A stretch of 61,652 nucleotides of DNA from Candidatus Dormiibacterota bacterium (GTDB taxonomy: Bacteria > Chloroflexota > Dormibacteria > Dormibacterales > Dormibacteraceae). The notes beneath the pieces were generated by a model. It saw nothing but the letters and a program-made list of their open reading frames with translations, searched no databases and was not told where the DNA came from. Every line of letters begins with the position of its first letter. The first letter of the stretch is position 1. Both the position numbers and the translations under genes were made by a program. Positions 14,849 to 27,690 of the stretch are shown here, piece after piece. The stretch is taken from assembly GCA_955652675.1 (NCBI GenBank), contig CATPBP010000058.1, positions 1 through 61,652 of the forward strand, given 5' to 3'.

Positions 14849-16531
14849 ATGTCCACAACGACGCGCGAGCAAGAGACCTCCATCCCCAGCGCTGGCCCCT
14901 CGCCGCTGTCGTCCCGCGCCCGCTGGGCGGTGATGGCGGCGATCCTGCTGACGATGTTCATGGGCTCTTTGGACCAGACAGTGGTCGGGACGGCCCTGCC
15001 GCGCATCGTTACCGACCTCAGCGGCAACAGCCTCTACTCCTGGGTGGTGACGGCCTATCTCCTCTCCTCCACCATCACGGTGCCCATCTACGGGAAGTTC
15101 TCGGACGTCTTCGGCCGCAAGCCCATGCTCCTGGTCGGCGTGGGCCTCTTCCTGGTCGGCTCCTGGGCCTGCGGCTTCTCCCAGAACATGGGCGAGCTCA
15201 TCGTCTTCAGGGCCCTCCAGGGCCTCGGCGCCGGCGCCATCTTCCCCATCGCGCTGGCGGTCATCGGCGACCTCTTCTCGGCCCGGGAGCGGGGCCGCTA
15301 TCAGGGGCTGTTCGGGGCGGTCTTCGGGCTCAGCTTCATCGTTGGTCCATTCGTCGGCGGCTGGCTGACCGACAACGTGAGCTGGCGCTGGGTCTTCTAC
15401 GTGAACCTGCCCGTGGGCATCGCGGCGCTGGCGGTCATCACCTATGTGATGCCGAGCCTGGGCCGGCGCGGCGCCTCTGCGCTCGACCTCGACTACCTTG
15501 GCATCGCACTCTTCTGCCTCGGCGTCATACCTCTGCTGATCGGCCTCACCAACAAGGGCCAGACCGACTCCAGCGGCCGCCTCTACGACTGGACCGCGCC
15601 CTCAGTCGGGGGGCTGATCCTGGGCGGCCTCCTGGTTCTGGCGGTCTTCGTCTTCGTCGAGTGGCGGGCCCGGGAGCCCATCGTGCCGCTCGACCTCTTC
15701 CGCAGCCGGGACTACACCGCCAGCCAGGTGGCGGTCTTCCTCTTCGCCGTGGGCATGTTCACCGCCGTGATCTTCCTGCCGCGCTACTACCAGGCCGCGA
15801 GGGGCGACACCGCGACTCAATCGGGCTACGAGATCTGGCCGCTGCTGGTCGGCCTGATCGGCGGCAGCACCGGTTCGGGCATCCTGATCAGCCGGATTGG
15901 ACGCTACAAGTGGATCCTGGTCGCCTCCGCCGTCCCGTTGATCGTGGGCGGCTACCTCATGACCCATCTGACGGCCAGCACCGGCACCTGGACGCTATGG
16001 CTCTGGATGCTGATCCTGGGCCTGGGCGTGGGCCCCTCGCTGGCCGGCTTCACGGTGGCCGTGCAGAACGTCGTGCCGCTCGACCGCCTCGGGGTAGCCA
16101 CCAGCAACCTCACCTTCTTCCGCCAGATCGGCGGCTCGGTGGGGTTGGCGGTCGCGGACACCGTTTTCGCCTCCGCCTTCACCAACAGGCTTCCCAACGC
16201 CCTGACCTCGCGGGGCTTGCCGGCAACCGTCGTCCATCAGCTGGTCGCCCAGGGCCAGGCGCTGACCGGGGTGGGGGGCGGCTCGGGCAGCCTCGCCCAG
16301 GCGCTGCCGGCACAGCTCAGGCCGCTCCTGCCTCAGATCGAGGCGGGCATCCAGGATGCGCTCGCAGCGGCGGTTGCCGAGCTCTTCTGGATCACGATCG
16401 TCGCCGGACTCCTGGCCCTCGCCTGCACCCTGGTCCTGCGCGATGTCACCCTGCGCAGCGGCCAGGACCGGCGCCGTGAATCGCTGACCGCCGAGGAGGC
16501 CTCGGCGCCCGCCCCCGCCGCGCACCTCTAA
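14849..16531 (+). CDS. MFS drug:H+ antiporter, DHA2 (EmrB/QacA) family
   Basis: The 560-residue protein has about 14 membrane segments and the DHA2 hallmarks: the first segment with MGSLDQTVVGTALPRI, GKFSDVFGRKPMLLVG (loop 2-3 motif A), FRALQGLGAGAIFPIALAVI (motif B) and a motif-C-like GPFVGGWLTDNVSWRWVFYV. A large extracytoplasmic loop (about residues 440-500) contains Ala/Gln-rich sequence. Such proteins expel toxic compounds or metabolites by proton antiport. The upstream inverted repeat suggests control by a dimeric repressor. The stop codon overlaps that of the convergent kinase-like gene. Confidence 0.9.
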   Translation: MSTTTREQETSIPSAGPSPLSSRARWAVMAAILLTMFMGSLDQTVVGTALPRIVTDLSGNSLYSWVVTAYLLSSTITVPIYGKFSDVFGRKPMLLVGVGLFLVGSWACGFSQNMGELIVFRALQGLGAGAIFPIALAVIGDLFSARERGRYQGLFGAVFGLSFIVGPFVGGWLTDNVSWRWVFYVNLPVGIAALAVITYVMPSLGRRGASALDLDYLGIALFCLGVIPLLIGLTNKGQTDSSGRLYDWTAPSVGGLILGGLLVLAVFVFVEWRAREPIVPLDLFRSRDYTASQVAVFLFAVGMFTAVIFLPRYYQAARGDTATQSGYEIWPLLVGLIGGSTGSGILISRIGRYKWILVASAVPLIVGGYLMTHLTASTGTWTLWLWMLILGLGVGPSLAGFTVAVQNVVPLDRLGVATSNLTFFRQIGGSVGLAVADTVFASAFTNRLPNALTSRGLPATVVHQLVAQGQALTGVGGGSGSLAQALPAQLRPLLPQIEAGIQDALAAAVAELFWITIVAGLLALACTLVLRDVTLRSGQDRRRESLTAEEASAPAPAAHL

Positions 16532-17193
16532 GTGCCCTTCGGGGCCGTCTTCGCAGGGGGATGGGAAGAGAAGAGGTCTTTGGCGGCCATGGTGATCAGC
16601 TCGACGCAGGTCTCCAGGGAGGTGGCCGTGCTGTCGATCATCAGGTGATAGTGCTTGGGGTCCTCCCAGGCACCTTCCTCCGCGTGGTAGTGGGCTACGT
16701 AGGCGGCCCGGGCGCTGTCGGTCTGCTGCTGGAGCCTGGAGGCGGTCTCGTAGTCGAGGCCCTCGTGGTTCATCGCCTGGCGGCGGCGAGCCTCCACGCT
16801 TCCACCAAGCCGCACGTGTAGGACGGCGGGGTGGCCCTTCAGGACGAAGACCGCGGCCCGGCCCAGGATGACGGCGCCATCGCCCTCCGCCTGGCGCCGG
16901 ATCGCCGCCTCGCCGGCCGCCACCTGCTGATCCACGCCCAGGTGGTCGAGCGGCGTCGGTACGCCGACGAAGAGCCCGCTGTACGCCAGCGCCCGGTCGA
17001 AGAGCTGCTGTACGGCGCTGTGGTCATGGCGTTCCTCTTCAGTGAGTGCAGTCATCAGGGGATGGTGAAGCTGCTCGGCCAGCTCGACCGGGATGGCGCG
17101 ACCCACGAAGCGGAGGCCGAGGCGCTCGGCCACCGCGGGCGCGACGACGCTTCCGCCCGCACCGTAGCTGGCCGCGATCGTGACCGTCCCCAA
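16528..17193 (-). CDS. Cytidylate kinase-like family protein
   Basis: The 221-residue protein matches the Cytidylate_kin2 family (PF13189): it begins GTVTIAASYGAGGSVVAPAV, in which YGAGGS replaces the usual P-loop, and contains ILGRAAVFVLKGHPAVLHVR and YHLMIDSTATSLETCVELI, typical of the family. It probably phosphorylates a nucleotide or similar small molecule, but the true substrate of this family is uncertain. The TTG start at 17193 has AAAGGG upstream, and a TACCAT -10 box (17214-17219, minus strand) predicts a short leader. It overlaps the convergent MFS stop by 4 nt. Confidence 0.75.
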   Translation of the reverse strand: MGTVTIAASYGAGGSVVAPAVAERLGLRFVGRAIPVELAEQLHHPLMTALTEEERHDHSAVQQLFDRALAYSGLFVGVPTPLDHLGVDQQVAAGEAAIRRQAEGDGAVILGRAAVFVLKGHPAVLHVRLGGSVEARRRQAMNHEGLDYETASRLQQQTDSARAAYVAHYHAEEGAWEDPKHYHLMIDSTATSLETCVELITMAAKDLFSSHPPAKTAPKGT

Positions 17194-17281
17194 CTCAGTG
17201 CCCTTTCTCGCTCATGGTATGGCAGTCTGCCGAGGCTGCGGCAAAGCTGTCCGGGGCGACGGCCCCAGGCCGCGGCCGTGC

Positions 17282-17309
17282 TTCCACATTCTTTCCACAT
17301 ATTGGGGAC
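17282..17309. repeat. TTCCACAT direct repeats and TGGGGACAA box
   Basis: TTCCACAT occurs at 17282-17289 and 17293-17300, one helical turn apart, followed by TTGGGGACAA. These resemble DnaA boxes (TTGTCCACA and its complement) with one to three mismatches, within a locally AT-richer island. They may bind DnaA or a regulator of the promoter just downstream; no replication-initiation gene is nearby. Confidence 0.3.
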
Positions 17310-17312
17310 AAC

Positions 17313-17341
17313 TGGACTTGCAAACACAAGATCTATATACT
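17313..17341 (+). promoter_or_regulatory. Sigma-70-type promoter TGGACT-N17-TATACT
   Basis: A -35-like TGGACT (17313-17318) and a -10 TATACT (17336-17341) are separated by 17 nt, the best two-box promoter found in the window. Transcription would begin near 17348 and run toward the HAD gene at 17596. Confidence 0.5.
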
Positions 17342-17347
17342 TCCGGC

Positions 17348-17580
17348 GAGGTGGTGCCTACGTGCTGATCCGCGTAGCAAGGGTCTGGACGTATAGGTCG
17401 CCGTCCATCCGCCGGCTGCCCCTAAGGGCGGCCGGAGAACCGTCTTCCAGCTCGTCGGCCCCGACGCTGGAAGTCCTGTCGCGATCTGTCGGCACCGCGC
17501 GAGACTCACTGGGTGAGGCTGGCCAGGGCCCCCCCGTAGACGAGCGGCTAATCAGGCTCTGAGGGGCCCAGGGGGGGAAC
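17348..17580 (+). ncRNA. Candidate structured leader RNA or small RNA
   Basis: The 402-nt gap between the kinase-like and HAD genes has no convincing ORF, but downstream of the promoter it contains a row of hairpins: 17358-17377 (CTACG/CGTAG), 17387-17406 (GGACG/CGTCC), 17412-17435 (10 bp, one G-U, loop CTAA), 17444-17473 (CTTCCAGC + GTCGG with their complements, 2-nt bulge), and a C-run/G-run pairing (about 17528-17576). I recognise no known RNA family (not tRNA, tmRNA, RNase P or SRP). It could be a long structured 5' UTR of the HAD gene or an independent sRNA. Confidence 0.35.
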
Positions 17581-17595
17581 GCGGCCCGCTCGCGT

Positions 17596-18282
17596 GTGAA
17601 CCAACCAACCCTGCCGGGTGAGGTTGCACTGGCGTCCCTGCGGGCGGTCGTCTTCGATGTCGGCGAGGTGCTGGTGGACGAGAGCCGCCTCTACGGCGAG
17701 TGGGCAGACTGGATCGGAGTCCCGCGGCACACCTTCTCCGCGACCTTCGGCGGCCTGATCGCCCGGGGCCAGGATCATCGCCAGGTCTTTCAACACTTCC
17801 GCCCCGGCTTCGACTTGGAGGCGGAAGAGCAGAAACGCGAAGAGGCCGGCCGCCCCTCCACCTTCGGTCCGGAGGACCTCTATCCGGACGCGCGGACCTG
17901 CCTGGGGACGCTGAGAGCCCGCGGCTTCACGGTCGGCGTGGCGGCCAACCAGTCGCGAAGGACCGAGGCTGTGCTGCGCAGCATGGACCTGCCGGTGGAC
18001 TGGGTCGGCACCTCAGCCGGCTGGGGTGTCGAGAAGCCCTCTCCAGCCTTCTTCGAGCGCGTCGTGGCTCGCACCCGGTGCCGGCCCGATCAGATCGCCT
18101 ACGTCGGAGACCGGCTTGACAACGACATCCTCCCCGCCCTCACTGCGGGACTGGTGGCGGTGTTCGTGCGGCGAGGACCATGGGGCCATCTGAGCTCTTC
18201 TGAGCCCGAGCTGGAGAGGGCTCATCTATGTCTGGACGACCTCAAGGAGCTCATCGACCGGCTGGGCCGGCCGGCGTCGTAG
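17596..18282 (+). CDS. HAD-superfamily hydrolase
   Basis: The 228-residue protein has the HAD motifs in order: motif I VVFDVGEVL with the nucleophilic Asp but Gly in place of the second Asp (as in YihX-like HADs), motif II around VAANQSRR, motif III Lys in VEKPSPAFF and motif IV YVGDRLDNDI. A helical cap lies between motifs I and II. It is probably a phosphatase of a small phosphorylated metabolite; the substrate is unknown. The GTG at 17596 gives a 12-residue lead before motif I. It ends 16 nt before the permease gene, so the two may be co-transcribed. Confidence 0.8.
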   Translation: MNQPTLPGEVALASLRAVVFDVGEVLVDESRLYGEWADWIGVPRHTFSATFGGLIARGQDHRQVFQHFRPGFDLEAEEQKREEAGRPSTFGPEDLYPDARTCLGTLRARGFTVGVAANQSRRTEAVLRSMDLPVDWVGTSAGWGVEKPSPAFFERVVARTRCRPDQIAYVGDRLDNDILPALTAGLVAVFVRRGPWGHLSSSEPELERAHLCLDDLKELIDRLGRPAS

Positions 18283-18298
18283 CCTTTCCCAACACTCG

Positions 18299-20119
18299 AT
18301 GAGCGACAGGACCGTTTCCCGGCCTGGCCATCGCCCAGGCGACGTCCGAGTAAGGCTGTCAGGTCGCCGGGCCAAGCTCCCCCGCACCCTGGGTGCCCCG
18401 GCCCTCTTCGCCGCCTGCTACGGAAACGTCGGCTCCAGCATCTACTACGCGCTCGGCGTCACCGCCGCATTCGCTCTGGGGCTCACACCCCTGGCTCTGA
18501 TCCTGGCCGGGGCCATCTTCGTGACCACGGCACTCAACTACGCCGAGGGCACCGCCGCCATCCCCCACGCGGGAGGCAGCTCCAGCTTCGCGCGGCGCGC
18601 CTTCAACGCGCCGATCGGCTTTCTGGTGGGTTGGATCCAGCTCCTCAACTACACCGCGACCGTCTCCATCTCGGCGTACTTCGCGATCGGCTACCTGGGC
18701 GTCTTCGGGCAGTACGTCGCGTTCTTCAAGGTCCTGCACGACCCCTACTGGCACGCGGCGGCTGCCGTCACGCTCACCGGCATCCTGATGATCGTCAACG
18801 TGATCGGAATCCAGGAGTCGAGCGCGATCAACTTTTTTCTGGCCCTGCTCGACCTGGGCACTCAGTTCGTGCTGGTCATCCTCGGGCTCTTTCTGCTGCT
18901 CAACATCAACACTGTCATCCACAACATCCACTGGGGCGTGGCGCCGACCTGGGGGAAGTTCCTGGCCAGCATCTCGATCGCCATGGTGAGCTACACCGGC
19001 ATCGAGACCATCTCAAACATGTCCGAGGAGGCCAAGTCGCCGGGGCGCACCGTGCCTCGGGCAACCTGGGGCGTCATCGGCGCCGTGCTTTTCGTCTCCG
19101 CCTTTCTGCCCACCATCGGCATGAGCGTCTTCCCCGTCCATCCGGACGGGCATGGCTACTTCACGACCGACCTGGCCACGATCTGGAAGGGCGACCCCGT
19201 CGCCGGCATCGTCACCTTCTTCCACCCGCAGTGGCTCGCCTACTGGGCCGGCGTCTGGGTCGCCATCCTGGCCTTCACCATCCTGGTGATCGCAACCAAC
19301 GCAGGCCTGATCGGCATCTCGCGCCTGAGCTACTCGCTGGCCAGCAGCGATCTCTTTCCGGGCGCCTTTGCCAAGCTGCATCCGAAGTTCAGGACGCCGT
19401 TCATATCGATCATCGTCTTCGGGATTGCCGCGGCGTTTCTCATCCTGCCCGGCCAGATCGATCTGATGGCCGCCGTGTACTCGCTGGCGGCGACCTTCGC
19501 CTTCGCCGTCGCGCACCTCGCGGTGATGCGCTTGCGCTTCGTGGAGCCCCGCCTGCACCGGCCCTTCCGCATGCCGCTAAACGTTGCCTTCGGTCGGGCG
19601 TCGATACCCGTCCTCTCCGTGATCGGCGCCATCGCGATCGGCTCCGTCTTCACGCAGCTGCTGTTCCAGAACGTGGACAACTCGACCTTCATCTATATGG
19701 GCTGGCTCCTGGTCGGCGTACTGACCTTCGTGGTTTACCGCCGGTTCCGGAAGCTCTTTCTCTGGGAGCCCCTCGCTGAGCCGCCGCGCCCGGAGCGGCC
19801 GGCCCCCCACCTGAAGATCGACCGCCCGCCCGCTGGGGAGCGGGTCAAGGTGGGGCGGCGACACCCGACCGAGGCCGAGATGGCCGGACCCGTGGCACCC
19901 GCGATCTCCCGGCAGGGGCAGCGGGCAATCCGCAGCCAGAGACAGATGCGGCGGACCGTCATGTGGGCCATGGTCGCCTTCGTGGTAAGCGTCCTGGCGA
20001 TCCTGGCCGATCTCTCCCCGCTGGACCCCTTCGGCCCCCAGCTCGGCTGGTCTCCCGGGGTGCTGCTCGTCGTCTGGGCGTCCGTCTACCTGCTCGCCAG
20101 GGGCCGATCCGAGCTCTGA
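18299..20119 (+). CDS. APC-superfamily amino acid permease with C-terminal extension
   Basis: The 606-residue protein has about 12 membrane segments of the LeuT-like APC fold. The first contains YGNVGSSIYYALGV, corresponding to the substrate-binding unwound helix 1, and segment 6 carries SYTGIETISNMSEEAKSPGR, typical of amino acid permeases. After residue 470 there is a basic, Pro-rich cytoplasmic stretch and then two further C-terminal membrane segments (about 545-605). It probably imports amino acids or amines. Its last 34 nt overlap the 3' end of the convergent pyrD. Confidence 0.85.
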   Translation: MSDRTVSRPGHRPGDVRVRLSGRRAKLPRTLGAPALFAACYGNVGSSIYYALGVTAAFALGLTPLALILAGAIFVTTALNYAEGTAAIPHAGGSSSFARRAFNAPIGFLVGWIQLLNYTATVSISAYFAIGYLGVFGQYVAFFKVLHDPYWHAAAAVTLTGILMIVNVIGIQESSAINFFLALLDLGTQFVLVILGLFLLLNINTVIHNIHWGVAPTWGKFLASISIAMVSYTGIETISNMSEEAKSPGRTVPRATWGVIGAVLFVSAFLPTIGMSVFPVHPDGHGYFTTDLATIWKGDPVAGIVTFFHPQWLAYWAGVWVAILAFTILVIATNAGLIGISRLSYSLASSDLFPGAFAKLHPKFRTPFISIIVFGIAAAFLILPGQIDLMAAVYSLAATFAFAVAHLAVMRLRFVEPRLHRPFRMPLNVAFGRASIPVLSVIGAIAIGSVFTQLLFQNVDNSTFIYMGWLLVGVLTFVVYRRFRKLFLWEPLAEPPRPERPAPHLKIDRPPAGERVKVGRRHPTEAEMAGPVAPAISRQGQRAIRSQRQMRRTVMWAMVAFVVSVLAILADLSPLDPFGPQLGWSPGVLLVVWASVYLLARGRSEL

Positions 20120-20982
20120 GCCAGGGGATCCTTCCCCACGAGGGGAAGGGAGATGCCCGCCGCGATCTTTCCGATGGCGTTTGGGTCGACGAAAGTGGCT
20201 GTCCCCACCTGGACGGCGCGGCATCCGGCGAGCAGGAACTCCATGGCGTCCTCGGCCCTCGCGATGCCGCCGATCCCCACCACCGGGATGGAGACGGCGC
20301 GCGCCACCTGGTAGGCCAGGTAGAGCGCCAGGGGCCTGATCGCGGGGCCCGAGAGACCGCCGGTCCGGAAGGCGAGTCGCGGCTGGCCCGAGCCCAGGTC
20401 GAACGACATGCCGACGAAGGTGTTGACCGCGCTCAGCGCGTCGGCGCCGGCCTCCTCGCAGGCGCGGGCGATGGCCGAGATGTCGCTCACGGCCGGCGTC
20501 AGCTTGACCCACAGCGGCAGGCTGGTCCGCCGGCGCACGGCGGTGGTCACGGCCGCGGCCGACTCCGGGTTGTTGCCGAAGAAGAGACCGCCCTCGCGAA
20601 CGTTGGGGCAGGAGATGTTGACCTCCAGGCCGGCGACGCCGGGCACGCCGTCGAGGCGGGCCGCCAGCTCGCCGTACTCGTCCACGCTCTCGCCGTTGAT
20701 GTTGACCAGGACCGGGAAGTCCCACGTCGCCCAGAGCGGCGCGTAGTCCCGGATCACTGCTTCGACGCCGGGTCCCTGAAGGCCGATCGCGTTCAGCATG
20801 CCGCTCGGCGTCTCCACGATGCGGGGGGGCGGCGTCCCCGGACGCGCGTTCAGGAAGATGCCCTTCGAGACCATCCCGCCGAGCGCCTTGCGGTCGCAGA
20901 GCGGCACGTCGGTGCCGTATCCGAAGGTTCCCGACGCGGCCATCACCGGCGACTGCAGCTCGACTCCGCCGACCTCGACCAT
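20086..20982 (-). CDS. pyrD: Dihydroorotate dehydrogenase, catalytic subunit (class 1B)
   Basis: The 298-residue flavoprotein oxidises dihydroorotate to orotate. It starts MVEVGGVELQSPVMAASGTF and shows SGMLNAIGLQGPG, LEVNISCPNV with the class 1 catalytic cysteine, VKLTPAVSD, and FMN-phosphate motifs IPVVGIGGI and AVQVGTA. The adjoining pyrK-like subunit supports class 1B (NAD-linked). The ATG at 20982 shares one base with the pyrK stop (TGATG). The 3' end overlaps the convergent permease gene by 34 nt, so antisense transcripts are likely. Confidence 0.93.
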   Translation of the reverse strand: MVEVGGVELQSPVMAASGTFGYGTDVPLCDRKALGGMVSKGIFLNARPGTPPPRIVETPSGMLNAIGLQGPGVEAVIRDYAPLWATWDFPVLVNINGESVDEYGELAARLDGVPGVAGLEVNISCPNVREGGLFFGNNPESAAAVTTAVRRRTSLPLWVKLTPAVSDISAIARACEEAGADALSAVNTFVGMSFDLGSGQPRLAFRTGGLSGPAIRPLALYLAYQVARAVSIPVVGIGGIARAEDAMEFLLAGCRAVQVGTATFVDPNAIGKIAAGISLPLVGKDPLAQSSDRPLASR

Positions 20983-21743
20983 CAGGCGCTCACGGCGTAG
21001 TGCAGGGCCGTCGGCAGATCTCGCCAGCGGATCGAGCCGGAACGGTAGACAGGCCCCTCCTGGCAGGCGCGGTCGAAGACCCCCGAGGTGCGGGGCACGG
21101 CGCAGCCCAGGCAGACGCCCGTGCCGCAGCCCATGTAGGTCTCGAGCGCGACCTGGGCCTCCGGCCAGCGCTCCGCGAGCGCCGCCAGCATCCGGTTGGG
21201 ACCGCAGCCGAGAACCTGGCCCACCCCCACCGGCACCGCCTGCAGCACGCTGCCCGCCACGCCGAGTGAGCCGTCGTCGGTCGCCCACCAGGCCTCGTCG
21301 CCCTCCCACTCGCGGCAGAGCTCGTCGGCCGTACGCGCCCCGTGCACCCAGTGCACGGTGAGGCCGAGCGCCTGCGCCTCGCGGGCGGCCAGCGGCATCG
21401 GGGCCACGCCCAGCCCGCCCGAGACCAGGGCCACGGGACCACCCTCCCGCTCAAGCTCGAAGCCGGTCCCGAGCGGACCGAGCATGGAGACGCGGTCACC
21501 CGGCCGCAGCTCGAGGAGCATCCTGGTCCCCTCGCCGACCGCCTTCAGGACCACCTCGACGACGTCATGGTCCACGCGATAGACGCTGAAGGGACGCCGC
21601 AGCAGCGGTCCCGGCCGGAGCAGCAGGTTGACGAACTGACCGGCGCGGACCGAATGAGCGATGGGAGCCGCCTCGAAGCCGAGAACCCACACGCCACGGG
21701 CTACCTCCCGCCGGCCGGCCAGTGGCGCCTCGACGTCGTACAT
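20982..21743 (-). CDS. pyrK: Dihydroorotate dehydrogenase electron transfer subunit
   Basis: The 253-residue protein has the ferredoxin-reductase-like PyrK layout: an FAD-binding barrel (GQFVNLLLRPGPLLRRPFSV), a pyridine-nucleotide domain (ALVSGGLGVAPMPLAAREAQ, LGCGPNRML) and a C-terminal [2Fe-2S] cluster site with Cys in MGCGTGVCLGCAV plus a later Cys (RACQEGPVY). It passes electrons from PyrD to NAD+. It lies between carAB and pyrD with 16-nt and overlapping junctions, in the same operon. Confidence 0.92.
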   Translation of the reverse strand: MYDVEAPLAGRREVARGVWVLGFEAAPIAHSVRAGQFVNLLLRPGPLLRRPFSVYRVDHDVVEVVLKAVGEGTRMLLELRPGDRVSMLGPLGTGFELEREGGPVALVSGGLGVAPMPLAAREAQALGLTVHWVHGARTADELCREWEGDEAWWATDDGSLGVAGSVLQAVPVGVGQVLGCGPNRMLAALAERWPEAQVALETYMGCGTGVCLGCAVPRTSGVFDRACQEGPVYRSGSIRWRDLPTALHYAVSA

Positions 21744-21759
21744 CAGCGGTCGCCGATCA

Positions 21760-26002
<4,243 letters not shown>

Positions 26003-26013
<11 letters not shown>

Positions 26014-26563
26014 CAGCGCCCTCCTGGAGCTGAACGATCAGGGCCGCGTCGACGCCCTCCACCTCTTCCAGGCAGACCTCTATGCGCTCGTCCTCTGAGG
26101 TGGGCACGTTCTTGCCCACGTAGTCCGGGCGGATGGGGAGCTGCCTGTGGCCCCGGTCGATGAGGACCGCCAGCTGGATGGCCTTGGGCCGCCCAAACTC
26201 GATGAGCGCCTCCATGGCGGCGCGGGCAGTGCGCCCGTGGTAGATCACGTCGTCGACCAGCACCACCGTCCGGTCCGCCACATCGGGGACGCGGGAGGCC
26301 GGCCGGCCGGGCTCCGGGGTCCGACCGTCATCGCGGTGACCGGAGGGGTCGACCATTCCCACAGGCACCTCCACGCCTTCCAGCCCGGAGACCTTGGCGG
26401 CGATGCGGCGCGCCAGGACGTCGCCGTGCGAGATCACGCCCACCACCACCAGGCCTTCGACGCCGTGGTTCCGCTCCACGATCTCGTGGGCGATGCGCGA
26501 GAGGGAGCGGCGGATGGCGTCCGAGTCCATCACCGTGGCCTTGAGGAGACCGCTGCTCAGCAT
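26003..26563 (-). CDS. pyrR: PyrR bifunctional UMP-sensing RNA-binding regulator / uracil phosphoribosyltransferase
   Basis: The 186-residue protein has the type I phosphoribosyltransferase fold and the PyrR-specific start [20 protein letters not shown], the PRPP loop [18 protein letters not shown] and [20 protein letters not shown] near the end. PyrR binds UMP or UTP and a conserved hairpin loop in pyr mRNA, repressing the operon, and has weak Uprt activity. It overlaps carAB by 11 nt and follows pyrB. A matching RNA loop is present ahead of pyrB (27531-27550). An in-frame ATG 33 nt further in is an alternative start. Confidence 0.93.
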
Positions 26564-26589
26564 GCGTGTCGGGACCGGGTGACCTTGAC

Positions 26590-27516
26590 CTAGGAAAGGA
26601 CCATGTCGAGGAGCGCCATCCGGATCTGCACGCCGTTGCGCGCCTGCCGGAAGTAGGCGGCACGGGGATCGTCGTCAACCGCCGGATCGATCTCGTCGAC
26701 CCTGGGCAGCGGATGCATGACGATGGTGTAGGGGCTGAGGCGCGCCATCGTGTCAGCGTCGACCACATAGACCCCATGCACAGCCCGGTAGGCCGCTTCG
26801 TCGGGGAAGCGCTCTTTCTGGATGCGCGTCTGGTAGACGACGTCGACCTTGGGCAGTACCTCGTCGAGGTCGCTGGTCTCGTGCCAGGAGACCTCGTGCT
26901 CGTCCAGGTGATCCTTGATGTCCTGGCCCATCTGGACCTGGGGCGGCGCCACGAACCAGAGCTCGACGTCGCGGTATTTGCTCAGCAGGTAGGCGAGGGA
27001 GCGCGCCGTACGCCCGTTGGCCAGGTCCCCCACGATGGCGACCCGCACACCGTCCACGCGGCCCAGCTCGTCCTTGACGGTGTAGAGGTCGAGCAGCGCC
27101 TGGGTCGGATGCTGGCCCATGCCGTCGCCGCCGTTTATCACCGGCACGTCGCTCACCGCGGCGGCCCGGGCGGCTGCGCCCTCGTCCGGGTGGCGGAGCA
27201 CGATCACGTCGGCGTAGCCGCCCACGATCCTGACGGTGTCCTCGAGCGTCTCGCCCTTTGCCGCGCTGGAGAACTCGCGGGCGTTGTCCGTCCCCATGGT
27301 CCGGCCACCCAGACGGAGCATGGCGGACTCGAAGGACAGCCGGGTACGGGTGGAGGGCTCGTAGAAGAGCGCCGCCATGATCCTGCCCTGCAGACGGCCG
27401 CTGGCGCGATGCGGCTCAGCACGCATGGCGTCGGCGCGCTCGAAGATCTCGTCCAGGAGCTCTCGCGAGAACTGCTGCGACTCCAGCACGTGGAGCAGGC
27501 GGGTCGCGATCGCCAT
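26590..27516 (-). CDS. pyrB: Aspartate carbamoyltransferase, catalytic chain
   Basis: The 308-residue enzyme condenses carbamoyl phosphate with aspartate, the second step of UMP synthesis. Visible are the carbamoyl-phosphate motif [16 protein letters not shown], the mobile lysine region [12 protein letters not shown], the [20 protein letters not shown] segment and [10 protein letters not shown]. No pyrI regulatory chain or pyrC is adjacent. Translation starts at ATG 27516 after a strong AAGGAGG (27524-27530), which abuts a PyrR-type hairpin. It is the first gene of the operon. Confidence 0.95.
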   Translation of the reverse strand: MAIATRLLHVLESQQFSRELLDEIFERADAMRAEPHRASGRLQGRIMAALFYEPSTRTRLSFESAMLRLGGRTMGTDNAREFSSAAKGETLEDTVRIVGGYADVIVLRHPDEGAAARAAAVSDVPVINGGDGMGQHPTQALLDLYTVKDELGRVDGVRVAIVGDLANGRTARSLAYLLSKYRDVELWFVAPPQVQMGQDIKDHLDEHEVSWHETSDLDEVLPKVDVVYQTRIQKERFPDEAAYRAVHGVYVVDADTMARLSPYTIVMHPLPRVDEIDPAVDDDPRAAYFRQARNGVQIRMALLDMVLS

Positions 27517-27523
27517 GAAAAAA

Positions 27524-27550
27524 CCTCCTTCCCGGCCTCTCAGGACCGGA
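27524..27550 (-). promoter_or_regulatory. PyrR-binding-loop-like hairpin next to pyrB Shine-Dalgarno
   Basis: The leader RNA contains GGUCCUGAGAGGCC (27534-27547), which fits the PyrR loop consensus ARUCCNGNGAGGYU at 12 of 14 positions, closed by a CCGG/CCGG stem. It directly precedes the AAGGAGG of pyrB. Upstream, TTCCCGGC (27566-27573) is exactly complementary to GCCGGGAA (27529-27536), so an alternative stem excludes the PyrR hairpin. This suggests UMP-dependent translational control as in mycobacterial pyr operons. Confidence 0.65.
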
Positions 27551-27572
27551 CTTAAAGGACTACCAGCCGGGA

Positions 27573-27578
27573 AGTCTA
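27573..27578 (-). promoter_or_regulatory. -10 element (TAGACT) of the pyr operon
   Basis: TAGACT on the minus strand would start the mRNA near 27566, giving a 49-nt leader that contains both alternative stems described for pyrB. Confidence 0.35.
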
Positions 27579-27678
27579 CCAGCCCGAAGGCGAACGGCCG
27601 GCCAGGGCGCCAATACAGCCCTTCCCGATGCAGCCGCTGCAGGATCTGCTGAAGCTCTGGGGCCGCCAGCGGCCGCGG

Positions 27679-27684
27679 TACGCT
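27679..27684 (+). promoter_or_regulatory. -10 element (TACGCT) of the DUF2277 gene
   Basis: TACGCT ends 6 nt before the ATG at 27691; transcription would start at the ATG itself. Confidence 0.45.
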
Positions 27685-27690
27685 GCTCTT

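Noticed and set aside
20121-20152. GGGGAAGG-type palindrome (CCTTCCCC/GGGGAAGG) near the pyrD end
   Set aside because: It lies within codons of pyrD and has no T-run; it may belong to the dispersed palindromes but is not convincing as a terminator.
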